64,000 nt of DNA from Candidatus Gastranaerophilales bacterium (GTDB lineage Bacteria > Cyanobacteriota > Vampirovibrionia > Gastranaerophilales > Gastranaerophilaceae). Of this stretch, positions 61,147 through 64,000 are shown piece by piece; the stretch's first letter is position 1, and the number at the start of each line of letters is the position of its first letter. Location of the stretch: NCBI GenBank assembly GCA_944326545.1, contig CALVEH010000005.1, positions 78,600-142,599 on the forward strand. Direction: 5' to 3'. Position numbers and translations under genes: made by a program. The notes below the pieces were generated by a model. It searched no databases, had not been told where the DNA came from, and worked only from the letters and a program-made list of their open reading frames with translations.

Positions 61147-63000
61147 TTATTTTAGACAATTCTTTATGTCTTCGACAATGAGTTCTTTGGTGAGGTGGTA
61201 ACGTTTGTACAACTCTTCAAGTGATACTCTGTCTGTAAATTCTTTTTTAGAACCGAAGTTTAAAACTTTCATATCAGAATTTCCGTAGTATCTTGCGATT
61301 TTTTCACCAAATCCGCCGTTAACTTCACCGTCTTCAAGAGTAATAACGACTGTGTGGTCTTTTTTAAGATTTTCCAACAAGCCTTCATCAACTCCTGTTA
61401 AGAATCTTGGGTTAATAAGGGTTGCATCTATACCAAGTTCTTTTTTAAGTTCTTCTTTAACTTGCTGACCAAGTTGGAAGAAGTTTCCTGCTGCAATGAT
61501 TGCAACTTTTTCGCCTTGAGATACAACTTTGTATTTGTTTAGTATTGAATAATCTGTTGTATCTTTTTCTCCTGTAGATACAAGATCACCTGCCGGAACT
61601 CTTATGAATACAGGGTGCTCTTTTTGGTTATAAGACCAGTCTAGCATTGCAAGATATTCTTCTTTGTTTGTTGGTGCAAGATAAACAATGTTTGGAATAT
61701 TGCTTATCAACGGAATATCAAAAGTGCAAAGGTGAGTCATATCTGCGCTTGAAATTCCGCCCCAATAAATAAGAACAGTTGCAGGAGAATTATTCAACGC
61801 CAAATCTTGAGACATTTGGTCGTAAGTTCTTTGAACAAAAGAACTCATTAACGCAAGAACAGGTTTTGCTCCGTTCTTTGCCAAACCGGATGCGTATGCT
61901 ATTGCGTGTTCTTCAGCAATGCCTACATCTGTGTAATTGTCGCCCATTTTTTTTCTAAAATCTGGGGTAAAGCTGAATACACCCGGAGTTGCTGCTGTAA
62001 TTGCTACAACAGGTTCGTTTTGTTCTTTTTTCTTCAACAGATAGTCTGTTGTTATTGAGTTGTATGTTTCAACTTCAGGAGCAGGTTTTCTGTCAATAAA
62101 ACCTGGGGTTGTCCAGTGGTAAGTTTCTTTATCTGCTACAGCCGGTTCGTAACCTTTGCCTTTTAATGTGTGGATATGAACAACTGTAGGCTTTTTAGTG
62201 TCTTTTACTTTTTTGAATGCAGCAATTAGTTTGTCAACATCATTGCCTTCTTCTACATAGTAATATTCAAAACCTAATGCTTTAAATACGTTGTTTTGAG
62301 CTTTGCCTTTTGTTTGTCTTAATTCTGCAAGATTTTTATATAACCCGCCATAGTTTGGGGCAATAGACATTTCGTTATCGTTAACAATAATAATCATATT
62401 GCTATCAAGTTCTGCAGCATTGTTAAATCCTTCGTATGCTTCGCCACCGCTTAATGAACCATCACCAATTAGAGCTACGACATTGTATTTTTCGCCTTTT
62501 AAGTCTCTTGCTTTGGCTAAACCTGTCGCAAGGCTGACTGATGTAGATGTATGACCTATGATAAAGTGGTCGTGTGGGCTTTCTGCAGGATTTGAGTAGC
62601 CGGAAATTTCAGGATGGTTTGCAGGGTCTGTAAATCCTTGTTTTCTTCCTGTTAGCATTTTGTGTGGGTAAACTTGGTGAGATACGTCATAAACAATTTT
62701 GTCTTCAGGTGAATTGAAAACATAATGCAAAGCAATTGTGGCTTCAACGATACCCAAATCAGGGCCCAAGTGTCCTCCAATAGTGTTAACTCGGTTTATT
62801 ATGCCTTTTCTAATATCGTCAGAAAGTTCAATCATTTCTTTAGACGACAATTTTTTCACATCTTCAGGTGAATTAATTTTGTCTAATATTGTCATAGAAG
62901 TTGTCTCCTTTTTGTCTGTCACATTTGTTTTTTTGTCTGCTGCAAATGCACCTTGAGTCATTGCAAGAGCAAGCATTGCAATTAATAACTTTTTTACCAT
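61147..63000 (-). CDS. DXS-like transketolase-family enzyme with N-terminal signal peptide
   Basis: 617 residues. ThDP enzyme resembling 1-deoxy-D-xylulose-5-phosphate synthase: GGHLGPDLGIVEATIALHYV, HQVYPHKMLTGR, GDGSLSGGEAYEGFN (179-193) with N207 (ThDP site) and catalytic E363 in GIAEEHAIAYA. Residues 1-20 (MVKKLLIAMLALAMTQGAFA, cut before ADKK) are a classic Sec signal, foreign to DXS. Met36, where normal DXS begins (MTILDKI), has its own AAGGAG (62905-62910) nine bases upstream. The substrate motif normally DGPTHHG reads DMTHLCTFD (420-428), so the reaction may differ. Confidence 0.82.
   Translation of the reverse strand: MVKKLLIAMLALAMTQGAFAADKKTNVTDKKETTSMTILDKINSPEDVKKLSSKEMIELSDDIRKGIINRVNTIGGHLGPDLGIVEATIALHYVFNSPEDKIVYDVSHQVYPHKMLTGRKQGFTDPANHPEISGYSNPAESPHDHFIIGHTSTSVSLATGLAKARDLKGEKYNVVALIGDGSLSGGEAYEGFNNAAELDSNMIIIVNDNEMSIAPNYGGLYKNLAELRQTKGKAQNNVFKALGFEYYYVEEGNDVDKLIAAFKKVKDTKKPTVVHIHTLKGKGYEPAVADKETYHWTTPGFIDRKPAPEVETYNSITTDYLLKKKEQNEPVVAITAATPGVFSFTPDFRKKMGDNYTDVGIAEEHAIAYASGLAKNGAKPVLALMSSFVQRTYDQMSQDLALNNSPATVLIYWGGISSADMTHLCTFDIPLISNIPNIVYLAPTNKEEYLAMLDWSYNQKEHPVFIRVPAGDLVSTGEKDTTDYSILNKYKVVSQGEKVAIIAAGNFFQLGQQVKEELKKELGIDATLINPRFLTGVDEGLLENLKKDHTVVITLEDGEVNGGFGEKIARYYGNSDMKVLNFGSKKEFTDRVSLEELYKRYHLTKELIVEDIKNCLK
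62893..62910 (-). promoter_or_regulatory. Internal Shine-Dalgarno and start in the DXS-like gene
   Basis: On the minus strand AAAAAGGAGACAACTTCT then ATG (A at 62895), in frame with the coding region and matching the usual DXS N-terminus. The long form starts at 63000 with AGGA about eight to twelve bases before its ATG. Confidence 0.65.
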
Positions 63001-63074
63001 ACTGATTCCTTTTCTATCCTTTATTAATATTTTATAACTTGACAGTTGCTATCAAGCAAGCATTTTATAAAAAA

Positions 63075-63389
63075 TTATTTAAAATTTTCAAAAAATTTGT
63101 AAATAAAGCAAAGTTTCTCTTTATCGATTTTATCGATATTTGCAATTATTGTTTTTTTCATTTCTTCCGGGGAAACGTGATGATTAAAATCAAATAGAGC
63201 TTTAAGTTCAACATTTAGGTTTTTGGCTATTTTTTCTAAAGTCGGTAAAGAAGGAAAATGTCTGCCGCTTTCAATTCCGCTTAGTGAGCCTGTTTCTATG
63301 TCAATAAGTTCCGCTAATTTCTCTTGAGTGAGGATTGCGGATTTTCTTAGTTCTTTTATTCTTTTGCCCAGTAATTGCTTATTGTTCAT
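63075..63389 (-). CDS. XRE-family HTH regulator
   Basis: 104 residues. HTH_3 domain GKRIKELRKSAILTQEKLAELIDIETGSLSGIESG (about 8-60), then a short helical tail ENIDKIDKEKLCFIYKFFENF. No catalytic or ligand domain. Divergent partner of the XRE gene at 63569. Function unknown. Confidence 0.88.
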   Translation of the reverse strand: MNNKQLLGKRIKELRKSAILTQEKLAELIDIETGSLSGIESGRHFPSLPTLEKIAKNLNVELKALFDFNHHVSPEEMKKTIIANIDKIDKEKLCFIYKFFENFK

Positions 63390-63568
63390 AACATAACCTT
63401 TTTGATTATGTTAAAACACTTATTTTAGATATATAAGCATAAATAGTATATAGTTTTGTAAAAAAGTACGTAATTTATGTTAAGTTATCTTTGTTTAATA
63501 TATACTTTTCATAGAAACTATGGATTTATTACGTAGTTGTAACGATTTTATATAACAAGTGAGAGTTT
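63390..63568. other. Intergenic region between two XRE genes
   Basis: 179 bases, AT-rich, divergent. Several TATAAT/TATATA-like elements near 63436 and 63499 and near-TTGACA runs. No RNA or operator palindrome that I can assign. Confidence 0.35.
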
Positions 63569-63916
63569 ATGAGTAAAGATACAAACATAAATACTTCGCT
63601 AGGGGTTGTTATTAGAGAACATCGTAAACAAAAGGGCCTTACTCAGGCGCAATTGGCTGATATGGTAGGTCTGAGTACTCGCCATATTGGTAAACTTGAA
63701 GATGGTACTTATATGCCTAAGCTTTCTACATACTTAAATATTTCTAAAGTATTGGGTTTTGACTTTGAAGAAGTAAAAACTCTTCAAAAATACGCGCCAC
63801 GTGAAGGAGAAGCCAAAATATTGAATCTTCTTAAAGAAATGAACACAGAAGAACTCAAATTATCTTATAAGGTTTTAAAAGCACTTGTTAATGGAAATGG
63901 GGAGAAATATGCCTAA
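63569..63916 (+). CDS. XRE-family HTH regulator
   Basis: 115 residues. [38 protein letters not shown], then a tail [26 protein letters not shown], similar in layout to the 63075 protein, so a likely paralogue. Overlaps the next glycosyltransferase by eight bases, hence a regulator leading a glycan operon that runs past the window. Confidence 0.88.
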   Translation: MSKDTNINTSLGVVIREHRKQKGLTQAQLADMVGLSTRHIGKLEDGTYMPKLSTYLNISKVLGFDFEEVKTLQKYAPREGEAKILNLLKEMNTEELKLSYKVLKALVNGNGEKYA

Positions 63917-64000
63917 GATATCGGTAATAATCCCTGTTTATAATGTGGAAAAATATCTTCCACAAGCATTAGAAAGTGTAATAAATCAGACTTTTTCTGA
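63909..64000 (+). CDS. Family 2 glycosyltransferase, N-terminal part
   Basis: Starts ATG at 63909 with GGAGAA directly upstream; only 30 residues are visible ([20 protein letters not shown]...), matching the GT-A nucleotide-sugar motif. Cut by the window end. Confidence 0.85.
   Translation, partial: MPKISVIIPVYNVEKYLPQALESVINQTFS

Noticed and set aside
1..64000. CRISPR array, insertion sequence, prophage or tRNA genes
   Set aside because: No regularly spaced repeats, transposase or integrase frames, phage structural genes or additional tRNA T-arms were seen.

Overview
The window is about 64 kb of low-GC bacterial chromosome, densely packed with short intergenic gaps, Shine-Dalgarno-led starts and hairpin-plus-T-tract terminators. 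The gene content best fits a gut-type non-photosynthetic relative of cyanobacteria (Gastranaerophilales / Vampirovibrionia, 'Melainabacteria'). It shows a Gram-negative-type envelope (Lgt, LepB, UppP, GmhA, lipoprotein and periplasmic proteins), LuxR-type response regulators, anaerobe-style oxygen defence (flavin reductase-rubredoxin fusion), an AmmeMemoRadiSam set and many lineage-type hypothetical proteins. This placement is an inference from content; no 16S rRNA is present. No rRNA, tRNA, CRISPR array, transposase or phage structural gene was found. The only RNA gene called with confidence is tmRNA (54581-55002).

Layout. 1-9.5 kb: end of an MFS exporter, rimO, several orphan proteins, gcvPB, a solute-binding protein paired with an M14 murein-peptide amidase, and an exported GH13 protein. 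9.5-16.5 kb: translation and housekeeping (hpf, D-lactate-type dehydrogenase, rpsF-ssb-rpsR, nadE, mtnA, ruvC). 16.6-21.2 kb: an aldolase-HAD-ThDP enzyme operon facing a flavoredoxin/rubredoxin fusion and gmhA, probably sugar or heptose metabolism. 21.2-25.4 kb: TPR-queD-uppP and an EF-hand protein. 25.6-29.9 kb: a four-gene operon (stand-alone ClpX zinc domain, repeat protein, ruvX, DUF1292), then TPR lipoprotein-lgt. 29.9-36.8 kb: a Gln-rich protein, lepB, a polyprenyl synthase, a lysozyme-fold protein, an ABC-F factor and a pentapeptide protein. 36.9-44.7 kb: signalling (two LuxR-type response regulators, exported TPR protein, GAF/HD-GYP protein, GT2, ECF sigma/anti-sigma pair). 45-50.8 kb: lineage-type proteins, including a TPR-zincin and a YjfB-like peptide. 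50.8-54.1 kb: a type-4 uracil-DNA glycosylase and a three-gene glycan cassette. 54.1-55.3 kb: tmRNA inside a GC-rich repeat region. 55.3-61.1 kb: AmmeMemoRadiSam genes and a MerR/YjbR/DUF3737 regulon. 61.1-64 kb: a DXS-like enzyme with a signal peptide, two XRE regulators and the start of another glycosyltransferase.

Three signals stand out. (1) tmRNA is flanked on both sides by a collinear, roughly 105-bp GC-rich repeat. Hairpins in the two copies keep pairing while their bases change, a further partial unit lies after hpf, and fragments of both tmRNA ends are duplicated at the repeat borders. This looks like an undescribed structured repeat or mobile RNA element. (2) The DXS-like gene has an in-frame signal peptide placed upstream of what looks like its ancestral start, which keeps its own Shine-Dalgarno, so one gene could make exported and cytoplasmic forms. 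(3) Several unrelated orphan proteins share a short Ser-Phe-x-Gly type motif, often near the N terminus, and many lack Sec signals while being Met/Gln/Asn-rich, which may mark a lineage-specific targeting or export route.
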